Shown here: positions 22,366 to 33,786 of the stretch, in pieces
Layout of the letters: each line of letters begins with the position of its first letter
Position numbering within the stretch: the stretch's first letter is position 1
From: Laccaria trichodermophora
Taxonomy: Eukaryota > Basidiomycota > Agaricomycetes > Agaricales > Hydnangiaceae
Length of the DNA: 64,000 bases
Assembly: GCA_018417955.1 (NCBI GenBank)
Contig: JACTVC010000007.1
Coordinates: 1,729,428-1,793,427, forward strand
Direction: 5' to 3'
Position numbers and translations under genes: made by a program
The notes under the pieces: generated by a model
Seen by the model: the letters and a program-made list of their open reading frames with translations, nothing else
Database searches by the model: none
What the model was told of the DNA's origin: nothing

Positions 22366-23071
22366 ATGTTCAAGAAAATCGCACACAACTCGACTATCCC
22401 AGCGTTGGGCGGAAACACGGAATTAAGGCCTTTACAAGACTTGATAACTGCTGAAAAAGCAGTTCTTACTTTGTAGCGTTCAATTCTTCTTATCTCACTA
22501 TACCATTTCTCTGACTGGATACGGGTACAGATTACAAAAGCTTTCGGTAGACTACTCGAAAGCCGCTGAAGCCTTACGCGTTTGGGGTACGAGTGAGGGT
22601 GATGATCTTGGTGTACGTTATTTCCGCCTTCTCTTCCACTCAACGACTACTGACAAGACGACGCAGGACATCTTATCAGCATCAACAACCCTCCTATCCC
22701 ACTTCTCCACCGCCCTAGCACACTACAGCACGCACGCGCACACCCTAATCCGAGACAACCTCAAAGCCATCCGAACGCGCGAAGAGTCCCTCGAAGATCT
22801 CAAACGCCGTCGACGGACCGTCCACCGCAAAGCAGACGACGCAGAGAAGAAGCTGGGAAAGATGGGGTCGGAGCATAAGCATTTACAAATGCAGAATGAG
22901 TTGTTGAATCGGTTGAATGGGGAGATTAGGGCTATGGATGGGGAGATTATGAGTGAGGAAACGGGGTTGGGTGATTTTAAGAGGAGTACGGTTCGGGTTG
23001 TTATGGGGTTGAATAAAGCTCATATTCGGGTCCCGGGCCGACTTGTCCTTGACACGGTCAAAAAGTTCTGA
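22366..23071 (+). pseudogene. Pil1/Lsp1-like eisosome BAR protein, 3' truncated
   Basis: Exons are 22366-22472, 22531-22612 and 22667-23071. The start MFKKIAHNSTIPALGGNTEL, then RPLQDLITAEKAVLTLLQKL, SVDYSKAAEALRVWGTSEGD, DILSASTTLLSHFSTALAHY, REESLEDLKRRRRTVHRKAD and DFKRSTVRVVMGLN follow the Pil1/Lsp1 family closely. These proteins form crescent BAR dimers that coat plasma-membrane furrows (eisosomes). Homology ends abruptly near residue 178, at position 23012. Family members normally continue with a Gly-Gly-Leu-Val-Glu segment and an acidic tail. The last 20 codons here, ending VKKF, are simply the reverse strand of a kinesin exon. The protein therefore lacks the end of the BAR region and is probably non-functional in this configuration. 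Confidence 0.8.
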
Positions 23072-23767
23072 GCAGGTCAGGGGGATAATACCCTTGTCTG
23101 CACCATCTAAAAGTATTGATAGGTTGTTAAGGTCGATAAATTGAGCCCGACAATGAAGATAACGAACATCCCATCATACTGGCAACAGCGTCGCGTTAGT
23201 ATCTGGGCTGTCGAATAGATGACGGTCAAAACGCACCTATAAGATTTCCCCGATCCTAATTCAATCCTGTAAGGTCAGTATCAACCCATCCAGCAAGTAC
23301 AATCTCGTACCAGTCTGTCCATCTAAACGACGCGACACGTTTAGCTACAACGCCGAGAAAAAGTGACTGAGCAACTTACAAGCAAGGATACAAGCATTAA
23401 AACCCGAAAAGCCATGATCCAACAATTCCTTTCCTAAATCATCGTACAACGTTTGCTGTGAGCAATAACCTGGCTCATCCCTTGGGCCCGCAGACCAATA
23501 ACTCTTATCAAAACTAAACGCCATTGTCTTTCTCTCCGTCGCGCGTTTCGAGTCCTGTGTCGACCCCTGCTCTGGAGGGTCCAGAATCGTCTGGTTTCCC
23601 TGCATGCGGATGAGTGGCTTTGCGCCGCGAGCCAGTTCTGTTCATTGGAAAGTCAGCTCGGCGCGATGGCGGGAATGTGTGAAAAGGCAAAGGCAGGGGA
23701 TACCTCGGGAGTTGAGTGGCCTACATCGAACGACGACCTTGATGTTTCCATCCCCGCTCTCGGCCAT
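23012..23767 (-). pseudogene. Kinesin-3 (Unc104/KIF1-like) motor domain, 5' fragment only
   Basis: Exons on the minus strand are 23767-23704, 23637-23380, 23322-23311, 23255-23237, 23178-23168 and 23106 to about 23012. They join to MAESGDGNIKVVVRCRPLNS, ELARGAKPLIRMQGNQTI, SFDKSYWSAGPRDEPGYCSQ, LYDDLGKELLDHGFSGFNA, then the nucleotide-binding P-loop YGQTGSGKSYSMMGY, then KGIIPLTCSELFDRVKDK and DPNMSF. This is the N-terminal part of a kinesin-3 motor, a plus-end microtubule motor for membrane cargo. Three consecutive exons of 11-19 nt are unusual. The homology stops at the same point where the Pil1-like gene on the other strand stops; about 170 residues of the motor plus FHA, coiled-coil and PH regions are absent. 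Confidence 0.8.
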
Positions 23768-24139
23768 GTCTAAAGGAAAGATAAGTGAACCGGGCGTTCC
23801 CCAGAGGGGGCCTGAAGATTGTGGAGAAGATGTTGGAAGGACTCGGTCTATAAGTTACGCTTAAACGCGTGCTCAACTTCTGCCCTAACAACACTCACGC
23901 GCGTCGACGGAAAAGGAAGGTCATGTATTTATTTCTAAGTACAACTCTGAATAGCCTGGTTATTTCTCCCCCGAACTTCCCCTGCAGCGGTGCCGTCTCC
24001 TGTACTAACTCCGTGAAATATCCTCGGCACCAATGTGGGCTTTGGAAGGCAATCAGGCCAGAATGCTTCAGGCGGTGGTTATGCTGCAATTCGCAATTTG
24101 TTGGCGATGTTGGCCAAATTTACCAGTCATATTACCGTC
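23768..24139. other. Intergenic between kinesin start and IMP3 stop
   Basis: This is the 5' flank of the kinesin fragment and the 3' flank of IMP3, both minus strand. The short open frames here have no support. Confidence 0.4.
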
Positions 24140-24953
24140 TCAAAGGAGATCGAAATCATCCAGCTGTGAGCAAAAATGTCAAAACAGGAAATTCATCTAC
24201 AGCAACCCCAAATACCTCGTCGTTATACTCCATAATAGTGCGTTTCAGTTTCGATGTGTCCACCCATGTCACAAAGTCCTCCATATGTCTGTCGGACGTT
24301 CTTGAGCGGGATTAGATTCCACCAGGCTACTTTGGCACCCACCTGGTTACGAGAAACGCGGGATCATTGATGGTATCGGGACCCACACGAACATGACCTT
24401 GCTCAATAAATTTAACCGCCTAAACATCTCGACAGTCAAAAAAAGGTGTCGAATGGTGGGTAGCGAAGTAACATACCGCACTGACGGTCTCAGCCATCTT
24501 TGACATGCACATGAAGACAGCTAATCGCCTGCGGCAAAACGCAGCGACCGTCAATTTGTTCTCAACATCACTTAGTTTTGCTGATGTGTTCAAAACACCC
24601 ATGTCGTAGAGTTTGGACAACAGTTGGCCCTCCATGCGACTTCGGAAGGGGTCTTGTGCTGGTAAAAGAGAAAGTCTGTGGGCGTAGGAGCGTAGGGAAC
24701 CGCAAAGCTTATTATATCTGGACGTCAAATAAGGACCAAGACGCAGGACAGCAAGGGGTAGTTACTTGTGGTAATCCTCTCTGTCCTGGATATGGTACCT
24801 GCGCATAACTTTAATTTCTCGAAGGTTGGCATCTTGCTTCCACTGCGGAGGATAAGTAAAGGGAGATTGACGACGACGACGACGATGACTTACATTGAGA
24901 AAGTCGACCTTTTTGAGGAGCTTTTGCTCATGGTACTTGAGTTTACGGACCAT
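24140..24953 (-). CDS. IMP3: U3 snoRNP protein IMP3 (S4-domain)
   Basis: Six exons (24953-24894, 24842-24766, 24717-24477, 24419-24343, 24288-24216, 24163-24140) join to 184 codons, that is 183 aa, the usual size for Imp3. The sequence starts [20 protein letters not shown] and goes on [20 protein letters not shown] and [20 protein letters not shown]. The S4 RNA-binding region follows, from [20 protein letters not shown] through [20 protein letters not shown] to [20 protein letters not shown]. It ends [20 protein letters not shown] and LDDFDLL. Imp3 binds U3 snoRNA and helps it pair with pre-rRNA in the nucleolar small-subunit processome. All introns are GT..AG. It diverges from the Ldb1-like gene across about 340 bp. 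Nothing is missing and it looks functional. Confidence 0.93.
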
Positions 24954-25292
24954 GGTGGTAAAAAAGAGAGCTATGCCACGTGTGGGGCATTCAACAGGCT
25001 TCAACTTGGCCTAACCTAGGCCTAACCGTCTTCACCCCCCGTCGTCGTCTTTTTATCCCTTGCTCGCTGTCAAAGACGTTCTCCTCCGTTACCCTACTCC
25101 TCCTTCACCACTCCCTCCCATTTTTTCTTGCGTCTCTTGCCCGATCGTTGGATCTCCACTTTCCTCGGGCCATCCGCTTATTCCTGTCCGTTTTTCTATC
25201 ATTGCTCCCCACATTTCATGCTCAGCCGCCTCTCGTTGCAACTTTTACTACAAGAGCAAAGGACGCAGCTCTAACCGCTACACACTATCCCC
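24954..25292. promoter_or_regulatory. Shared divergent promoter region of IMP3 and the Ldb1-like gene
   Basis: The 339 bp between the two start codons must carry both 5' UTRs and promoters. It has pyrimidine-rich stretches on the plus strand (about 25035-25230, many CTCC and TTTC runs), typical of fungal 5' leaders. No defined factor site is claimed. Confidence 0.4.
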
Positions 25293-28200
25293 ATGAACGG
25301 CAACCGCAATGGAGACATGATACGAGCAAACGCAATCGTTCCACCGCACGGCTTGACCAACCAGTCTTTCATGCAAAATCCGCCGCCAATGGGACAGCAA
25401 CTGCTAGCTCCGAACCAGATGGGCATTCCTCCGGGCACTCCCATAGTTTCTGGCCCCAATGGTCAACTTCGATATCTGCCTCAACAGCAGGGGCAGCAGC
25501 AGCAGCAACAACAACAACGGAATTTTATGCGCCAAAATACTCAGCCTTTAAACCCGACAGCGGGCTCCACGCCAGCTCATATGTCCTCACTCATCGCCGC
25601 TGGTCAAGTCAACTTCGGCGGAAATATGATACCGCCTGGAAGCAACGCCGTGCGTCGTGTAAACTCCCAGCCCCACATAAATCCATCGGTGCATATGCCT
25701 CAAGGTGCATCTCCCATGGTTATGAACCCACGCCAACAACATCAAACGCAACTACAACGACAGCAGCAGCAAATGGCTATGTCACCGGACATGTCCATGA
25801 TGATGAGGCAGGGAGGGCCTCCTGGCATGCCTCACAATCTAACGAGGGCGCCACCTGCTCAAAATCAACAGGTTATGAACAGTTTGACCCATCCTCCGTC
25901 CATGAATCAGGTTTCGCATCCCGCTGGAATGCAGCAATCCCATCTCCAAAGTGCGTTTTCAAATGGCATGCCTTTGCAACATCAACCACCATCATCACCG
26001 AGACCAAATTCCCTGCCTCCGAATCATGCCGCTAGTATGTCAATCTCCACGCCAGGTCCATCGCACACGCCAGTCAACCGAACGAGAATGACCCCCGATA
26101 ATGCTAACCAGATGCAGATGGCGATGAATTTTCAAGCCTCACAAGGATCCAATTCTCAACGCATACCACCAGCCCCCGGGCAATACCCCTTCGATTCTTC
26201 GTCTACCTCTCCCATTCCATTGGATATCTCACAACCGATACCCTCTGGCATGATGAATACCCAAGGCAATACCCCCAACCGCTCTTTTCATCCGACACCT
26301 GCCCAGCAGTTTGAGCAGATGAGGGATATGAGTGATCCTTATGGGAATCATTTTACCATGCCTCCTCCGTCCGTCCCCTCTCGACCACCGTCCCACAACA
26401 ACCCCCATCCATTACAACAGCAACAACAACCGTCACAACAATCTCCACACCGCCAATCCCCCCTCCAGCCAGATCAAATGAGCATGCACCCACAAAGACC
26501 TCAATCGCAACCACAATCCCAGCCCCCCGGAAGGCCTCCATCTCAAACTGGACTTACACACAGAACTTCCCATTCAGTACTTTCTAATCAAGGGCTTACA
26601 GCCACGGGAAGGCTTCCACTCGCCCAGCAAGGTGGGAGTCAGTCGGGACTCTCTACGCAAGGTTCAGGTTCATCACAGCATCTGCCAATCGCACCTCGTC
26701 CACCCCCGCCACCGTCAGCAGTTCCCATTCCCTCAACAACCATCCCTACCTCCCAGCTTCCTACAGACGCACCGCCTGGTACAAATCCACCACGCTCAGA
26801 GGCCGCGCCGTACGTAATTCATTGCTTAACATCTAGGTCCCATAATTAACACTCTTTGAATAGTCCGTCACTGGCGTTGGGCAATGGCCAAGGGCTCATC
26901 CGTCTTCTTTCATTCAGTGGCAATCTTTCCAGCGAAAATCCCAAAGTGATCCACTCGGTTATCATGTAGATAATTTTACTCATTATTACTTGACAGAAAC
27001 TACAACTATCATGGTGGAATGATCTAGTCAAGGAATATTTTACCCCCAAGGCTGTGATGAAGCTTACATTGTGGAAGGACAATGAAAAGGCAGAGGCGAA
27101 ACCTTTTGGTAAGTAATCTTGTAATATCTGACGCATTCATCAATGACAGATGAGTCTTGCCAGAAATCGGCGTCCCCATCCTGCCCCGGTTCTTTTTGGT
27201 GACTACACAATCTGGCGTGAAATCAATGACGTTATCACTGGATGGCGCGCGAGAACGGATATACAGCCAGGGACACGCCGTCGTGGAATGTGTTACTGCA
27301 GTTTGGACCTATAAGTATAACAATGGGTATACGGTGACATTGCGAGGACCTTTGACAGCTCATGTTGTCATTGTATCAACCCAATCGTCGTCATCGCAAC
27401 TTACGGCAGCGCAAGCTTCATATCAATTAAAATTCGACCATTTCCAGTTCGACGCAAACCACCACGACAAATCCATTGCTCTAGATTCTATCGTGGGCCA
27501 GCGGCAATTTGAAGCTCCAAAGATCCGGCATGTCGTGAGCCCCACCCCGGGCGGCAGCAGTATACAACAACAACAACAGCGCGAAGAGGACAAAAAATGG
27601 GAGGAACCACGAGTAGTCATCGAACACGGGTTTCTTCCAGGTGAACCTGTAAACGCGTTCGGGATACCGCAGGCCACCATGCGATGTCTAGAGGTCAGAG
27701 ATTGTGCCGTACTTTTCCCAAATGAGCCAAAATTGAAATGACCGTTCGCATCAGTTAGCAGAGAGTGTAGGCGCCATGGGGGATCTGATGAATTTCTCGA
27801 ATGAGAACCAACTTGGTCCTTTAGGTAAGGAATACTTTTGGTACTCGAAGATTTACACTAACGATGTATTTTTGCACCAGAGGCGCTCAGCAAATTTGCC
27901 TCTAAACTTCGGGAAACGTATCCCATTCCTCCTTTCCCCTTGGTGAACAGTCTGGCTTACGGCGGCGTCATGCCACATCCCTTCCAACCCTTCCCCGCCC
28001 CCGTCAATGGTGGTACCACCACATTGTACTCTAGTGCGCCTCCCTCCATCACAAACCCAACGTCCGCCGCCCAACCTTCTCCACAAATGAATTCACCCCA
28101 AAATACATCATCATCATCCACGGCCAACTCACCGCAAAAACAACACAAGACAATACCGCCACCTGCGCAAACATCGGGAACGGCTTCGTCGCCTGCTGTG

Positions 28201-28356
28201 TCATCCGGGGCGACGATGAACACCCCTGCCCTGTCCAGCGCTTCGTTAAAGCGAAAACAAGCAGACGCGTCGTCGCCAGCACCCGCTGCTCCCGATCAAC
28301 CTGCAACGAAGCGACCCACTCGGAAAAGGGGACGGACAACGACAGGTCCCGGATAA
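25293..28356 (+). CDS. LIM-domain-binding (Ldb1/SEUSS-like) transcriptional co-regulator
   Basis: Six exons (25293-26809, 26864-26945, 26997-27108, 27164-27693, 27755-27824, 27881-28356) give 929 codons with the stop. The N-terminal 500 residues are Gln/Pro/Met-rich and disordered (QQQGQQQQQQQQRNFMRQN). The conserved LIM-binding/SEUSS core starts near residue 510: LALGNGQGLIRLLSFSGNLS, LQLSWWNDLVKEYFTPKAVM, LTLWKDNEKAEAKPFEIGVP, PRFFLVTTQSGVKSMTLSLD, VVIEHGFLPGEPVNAFGIP and MRCLELAESVGAMGDLMNFS. The tail is Ser/Pro-rich with a basic end (KRPTRKRGRTTTGPG), probably nuclear localisation. Proteins of this type are adaptors that dimerise and link transcription factors. In fungi the relatives work with LisH/SSDP-type partners in adhesion and development. 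DNA-binding is not expected. The gene looks intact. Confidence 0.88.
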
Positions 28357-28950
28357 TTTCCTCGTCGTCCTCGTGTTTCTTTCCCATTTGAATCTGCCAT
28401 ATCTTGCTTTCTGGTTTGAGTTTCGCTAATTTTTTCGTGTGCTCTTAGATTGTACCTTACGTTATCTACATGGATCTCTTGCTTGGAGACAATATGTTTT
28501 ATCATTGAGCTATTTATCTCCCCCCCCCTTGTAACTTGTACTGCACAGAACATCTTCCCAGCCACAATGCAATCATTGCCACTCGGATATCTCAAGTGCG
28601 AGCCCGGGAGTGTCAACCGCCCACCTAAGCTCCGACCTTTCTGCGAATGTATATATCTGGGGTGATGGCTGACAGAATTACTTATAATGGGCGCTTCTTC
28701 CTTATCTCCTCTCATGCTACTGTCATCACTGCATCTATTCCTTGTCCGCTGCGTCCAAAGATATCAAAAACGACCCACCAAAGCGTCTCATTCGGAAAAA
28801 CCGTCCCGTGATAACAATTGATGGCTTACTGAACATGTCTTTGCAAAGAAATATGAGAGAATAAGATGAAATAAGGTATACACATATCGTAAGGCATTAC
28901 TATATCTTCTCTAAGCCCCCTCCCGAGAGTCTTGCTTGCTTGCACATCCG
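28357..28950. terminator. Convergent 3' flanks of the Ldb1-like and PNUTS-like genes
   Basis: Two genes point at each other across about 590 bp, so both 3' UTRs and polyadenylation sites must be here. No canonical AATAAA is assigned with confidence; the AATAAGATGAAATAAGG stretch near 28860 is the best A-rich candidate for the plus-strand gene. Confidence 0.3.
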
Positions 28951-31900
28951 TCAGAAAATGTCATGCGCAAAGTCACATTGATCTCCGTATTTGCATCTGT
29001 TAATTTCGGAGGTAACAATCAGTCTCCGTCTCAATTGACATTTTTTGGGGAGTTCAAATGCTCGCCTTCCTGCTGCAAAGAAACTGCATGGTTTTCTTTT
29101 ACTGTGTCTATATCCACCATCATCAATTCGTCCCCGACCACGGCCACGACCTCGACCTCGCCCTCTGCCTTCCGAAGACCATCGGCTTTGATCGGTATCA
29201 TCATAGCCTTGTCCAAATTCGGCCGAGAAGTGATTGGGAGTTGATGAAGGCCACATCTGATCGCTATTGCCATATGCGGCCTGTTGTCCATATTGAGCTT
29301 GTAGAAGAGCCGGATTGGCCAACTGTTGGAGAAGGTGTTGCAATTGTTCTTGCGGTAGAGACTGTACTGCAGCTATAGTAGCACTAGGATCAAGTCCAAC
29401 TGCGGTCAAGTCCACGCCAGGTGCGTTGAAGGATGCACCACTCAGTGCAGGGTCCATGTGGCCTCCCGCAAGTTGCCCAACGAGATCAGCTACAGACGCC
29501 ACAACAGACGCGGGCTCACCACTCCAGAAGACGGCATCAACTTCTGGGCCCACAGTCATTGTCTTGACGTCCTTGTCGACCTCTTCTTCTGTTATTGTAT
29601 TTGTAGGCTCAGCTGGTGAATCAGGGATGTGCGCAGGCGACATATAGAGAGCACCGAGCGCTGTCTGCTCTCTCTGTTCCTGCGTGACCTTTTCCTCGCT
29701 TAACTCTCCTCGTGGCCGAAGATCAATGTCGATTGGCATTTCGACGGCTGTGTCAAGAGGGCAATAAGTCCCATTTCCTTTACACAAAGAGATATTTGCT
29801 TACTTATGAGATCCGTCCAATCAACCGTTTCTTCAAAGAGATGTGCATGCAAAGCAGCACCTTCTCCTCGGTCCAGATCGCGGAGACTGTGCGACACATG
29901 TACACCCTGAAATGAGGAAAAAACAAGCGAAAAAAAAAACATCAATGTACAGTACGAAAAGCATAAATAAAGAAGGGTGCTGACATCTACTGGATCGTCA
30001 TCATAGATAGCCTTTTCAATGAGACGTACAGATTCAAGTTGAGAATCAGGAGCCCAGGTCACCGACTTCCTCTTCTTACCATTCTTGGTAATGCCAGTTT
30101 GGGGTGGCGTACCCGCAGATCCAGGTGGTGTCGACACTGCGGGAGACTCCTTCCGCTTCGTCATCGATTTCAAAATATCCTGAAACGGGTCGATGGCGGA
30201 AGGTTGCGCTACGTTCACATCCTCCTTTTTCACCTGCGCTGGTGGTGGTGCTTTTTTGAAAGACGGGAGCTTTGCCTTTGGCTTCGGCGCTGAGAAAAAA
30301 GACGAATCGGCTTTGGCGTCCTTGACAGTAGGGACGACTGATAGTTTCGCCTCCTTTTTCACGACCACAGGCTTGGTCGAGGACGCTGTACCAACCGCAG
30401 ATTTTTTGAGAGGAGGAGGCTTTGAAAGAGGATCGTTCAGCTTCCGCTTCTTCAATTTGGAGTCTGTTTGTAGAGCTTCAGCTCAGCTTTCATAAAAACA
30501 AACTGACGTGACCTACCCTCTATTGTATTACTATCGGGAGTCTTGGATCCCTCTTCGACACTCGAAACCATCTGACGCCATCTTCGCTCGAGGTTGGAAG
30601 CCATATCCTTGATCGCTGCAAATTTGCAAGACGATGGAGAAACACAGAAAGGCAGTTAGATACATGTATATTTGTAGTACGACGCTTATGTTTTCAGACA
30701 GAAAACGCCTGTCAAAGTAACATAAAGCTGGATGGTTTGTCTCAAGCTCATATTGGCGAGCTGCATGTGGGATTGGTACGTCCCAGCTATTGCTGGCCAA
30801 GAGACAGAGATTGAGTAAAATCAGCTCACCTGGAGACGGGGCATCCTTGACCAGTCTCACGACAATCTTGCCGAGTTTAGATGCCTTCAAAGAGTTTATC
30901 GTGAGCGGCAATCGATCGATGATCTAATACGGCAAGAAAAGAATGAGACGTATTTCACGCATTAGAGACACAGCATGGCTTACATGTAGCAAGGGCATAA
31001 TAGTCTCTATCATCCCATCCTCGTCACTTTTCGCAGCGGCTTTTAGCCATTCCCGCGTTACGTCGATCGCCAGGCTGTTTTCACACCAAGCACGAAAGTA
31101 GTGATTGCCAGCGCCATCTCTAATTTTAGTCAGTATTTCCAATCGGATTGCTGCGTCTAACTCTTGGGATCCAAAATCAGCTATTCGCTCTACCAGTGTA
31201 TTCACAGCCTGAGCCCCAGTGAATGCGGATGACTGCAGGAGGGGCCGAATTGAGTTTTGAAACTGTTGTTTCCGTTCTTCAGGAGTCGGACCTTGCGGAG
31301 CAGAAGGTGGCGTGGGGGCAGCTACAGGTGGTGTATAAAAGGAACTTGGAGGTAAGGCATTCGTAGATGAGTGGAGGGCGTGGGGAGACAATGTGCCTTG
31401 TGATGCTGATGACTGTTGTTGACGATAATAAGGAGATGTGTATGGGTTGATATGCTGGGGAAAAGAAGGGTATTGCGTTCTTTGTGCTTGTTGTGATGCT
31501 TGTTGAGAATAAGTTGATGCTTGAGAGAAATGCTGCTGCATGCCATTGGATCCCGAACCATTCACAGAGGTCAAAGTCGTCAAAGCAGGGCTAGATAGGA
31601 CTTCAATCAGACAGAAGACGCATAGGAAAGACAAAAACGTACTCAATAATCATTTGTTGTGAAGGTGGAGAGTGTTGCTGTTGTTGGTGACTCTGCTGTT
31701 GCTGAGGTTGAGGTTGTTGCAGGTTTTGCTGTTGTGAAGACGATGCTGTTGCTGAGCTTGTGGTCGCCCCATTGAGTGACGAATAATTTGACACTGGAAC
31801 GGTGTTCGAGGTCGACCAAGGCGTACCGTACGCCATGGTCTGGAAGGGCATGAAGTAATTAGGTTGATATTGGGCATAAAAAGCCTGGGGGGATGCAGAC

Positions 31901-32248
31901 AAGAGAGCGGAAGCGGAGCTCGGACCTGTTGGGAAAGGATCGGTGATCAGTGTCGTAAGATAAGAAGACAACACGACGCGGGTGCGTGTGCGGTGCAGCA
32001 GACGGACGACGTCGGTACTCACCCGCCATATCTCCTAGAGTCGTGAAATCGCCCAAATCTATTCCTGAGGAGGGAGAAGTTGGGGAGCCGGCAGAAGCGA
32101 CACTGCCTGTTTGGGGAATGGACATGGAACGGTCCTTTGTCCAGTCATCAAGGGTGGTCGATGACGAGGCTCTCGGTTCATGCTGAACGTGCTGGGACGA
32201 TTCTGGCATGATCTGTGAAGACTGGAGCCACTGGGGATACATATCCAT
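28951..32248 (-). CDS. PNUTS-like PP1-targeting protein: TFIIS-N domain, RVxF motif, CCCH finger
   Basis: Nine exons join to 873 codons: 32248-32023, 31925-31643, 31590-30984, 30923-30830, 30615-30517, 30463-29985, 29906-29804, 29747-29066 and 28996-28951. The order of parts is: a Gln/Ser-rich N-terminus; a TFIIS N-terminal (LW-type) domain at about residues 265-400 (NTLVERIADFGSQELDAAIR, WLKAAAKSDEDG, LPLTINSLKASKLGKIVVRL, NLERRWRQMV); a basic Lys/Pro region; the PP1-docking RVxF motif in KKRKSVTWAPDSQ near 540; an RGRGRG run; and a C-terminal CCCH zinc finger (PCSFFAAGRCKYGDQCDFAH). This is the architecture of PNUTS (PPP1R10), which directs protein phosphatase 1 to RNA polymerase II and termination factors in the nucleus. 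The final intron is GC..AG and splits the zinc finger. It diverges from the HMG-box gene. Confidence 0.87.
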
Positions 32249-32650
32249 CGCGTCTCTCTTTTTTTTTTATCTTCGGGCTCAGCGAAGGTAGGCAACTATA
32301 AAACGGGCTTATAGAAGGCAAAAAGGGCGAATCTGGGACAAAACCACACTTCTCCGCTCGCTACGGTGAGTGTCTTTGAGGACAGCGTGACCGACGTGGG
32401 CAACAATGACAGAGTTACCCTGATGTTTACCTGCTGCGTCGTTGGTCAGAATGCATCCTCTGGCACCAAGAAGTAACCTAACATTCAACCACCGCTTCAA
32501 ACTCCGGTTTTATCTCACGGATCCTGAGACATTTGTAAAGGTCAAGGCAAAGTCCACAAAAAGTCAACAAAAAAAGTCAACAAGAAACAAAACGAAACAA
32601 ACTTTGTTGAAAGTCTCAACAAGTCAAACTTTCCACATAACGCCATTCAA
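32249..32650. promoter_or_regulatory. Divergent promoter region, PNUTS-like and HMG-box genes
   Basis: The 402 bp between the two start codons contain A-rich runs (about 32560-32600, repeated GTCAACAAA/GTCAACAAG words) that could be nucleosome-poor promoter DNA. No specific factor site is claimed. Confidence 0.35.
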
Positions 32651-33696
32651 ATGTCAACCATCGATATTGCACAGCTGCAACAGCAGAGGAAAGAGGTTCG
32701 TGCTCGTAAAAATACGCGTATTCGTTGCTCACCACGCGTCTCAGCTCGCCGCCAGCTTCAATGATATCGCTACCGTTATGAAGCGCAGCTCCGAACTAGC
32801 GGCGTCTTTGCAGAGAGTATCCTCGGCAGCGACGCGTTTGAGGCGCTCCAACATTTGCAACAAAGTATTGATTTTCTTTTTCTACACCGCTCTGACCCTG
32901 TCTGACTCGTTCCTTCCAGGTGCGGACCCTGCTCCCACTAAAGGGAAACGCAAGGCCGCCGTTACAGAGGACGAACTTCTCGACGGAACCAAGAAGAGGA
33001 AGCGCGTCATCAAACCCAAGGATCCCAACGCGCCAAAACGTCCTGCATCGTCCTATATCTTGTATCAGAATGATGTCCGGAAGGAACTCAAGGAGCAGCA
33101 CCCAGAAATGAATAACGCGGACCTCTTGGCCATGATATCTGAACAATGGAAGAACATGTCAAGCGAAGAAAAAGATGTAAGACGCGTTGTGCAACTCCAT
33201 CTCATCTAATATCTCCATTAGAAATACAACCAAGAGAACAAAGTTCTGACGCAACAATACTCAGAGGAAAAAAAGGCTTACGATAACCGTACTCCAGAAG
33301 AAGTCCAGGCTGCTAAAGCCGCTGCTGAAGTCGCGCTTGCCGTTCGTACTTTTACATTTTGATCCTCTCCCCCCGCCTGAAACACGTGCCCAGACGAAAA
33401 AAGAAAAGAAACCAAGAGCACCCCGGACCACCAAACCAGCAGCAGCGGCAGTAGCTCCTGCAGTCGTGCCCACTCCGGCTCGTCCACCCCCCGTTGTGGA
33501 AGCATCACACAGCTCTGGGTCGGAAGACTCCTCGGATGAATCCGACGATGAAGAACCACATCCGATTGCGCACCTACCCGCAAGCAGCGACTCGAGCGAT
33601 GAAGAGTCATCGGAGCCTACCCCAAAAAAGAGAAGAGGCGCATCCGCTCAACCCAAACCTCCCGCTTCCAAACCCAAAAAGAGCTCAAAAGTCTGA
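32651..33696 (+). CDS. HMG-box chromatin protein, possible frameshift in exon 2
   Basis: Exon 1 is 32651-32695 (MSTIDIAQLQQQRKE), exon 2 starts 32745, and exons 32920-33176, 33222-33341 and 33394-33696 are clean. The HMG box is PKDPNAPKRPASSYILYQND, VRKELKEQHPEMNNADLLAM, ISEQWKNMSSEEKD, KYNQENKVLTQQYSEEKKAY, preceded by a basic GKRKAAVTEDELLDGTKKRKR. The tail is basic-Pro/Ala then acidic-Ser (SSGSEDSSDESDDEE), and ends KKSSKV. Such proteins bend DNA non-specifically. In exon 2 the first half reads LAASFNDIATVMKRSSELAA, but the 3' half that matches the phase of exon 3 reads ESILGSDAFEALQHLQQ in another frame. A single missing base near 32810 would explain this; a sequencing error or real lesion cannot be told apart. 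Confidence 0.78.
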
Positions 33697-33786
33697 TAAT
33701 GTTCGTGATGGATATATAGTGCGACAAGGACAGTGGACTGGCGAAAGTGGTTTGGCTACAATCTGACAGTATTTGCCTCCAATCAN
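33697..33786. other. End of nuclear sequence and N at the join
   Basis: The 3' flank of the HMG-box gene ends in ...TTGCCTCCAATCA followed by a single N at 33786. Base composition and gene content switch to mitochondrial immediately after it. Confidence 0.8.
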
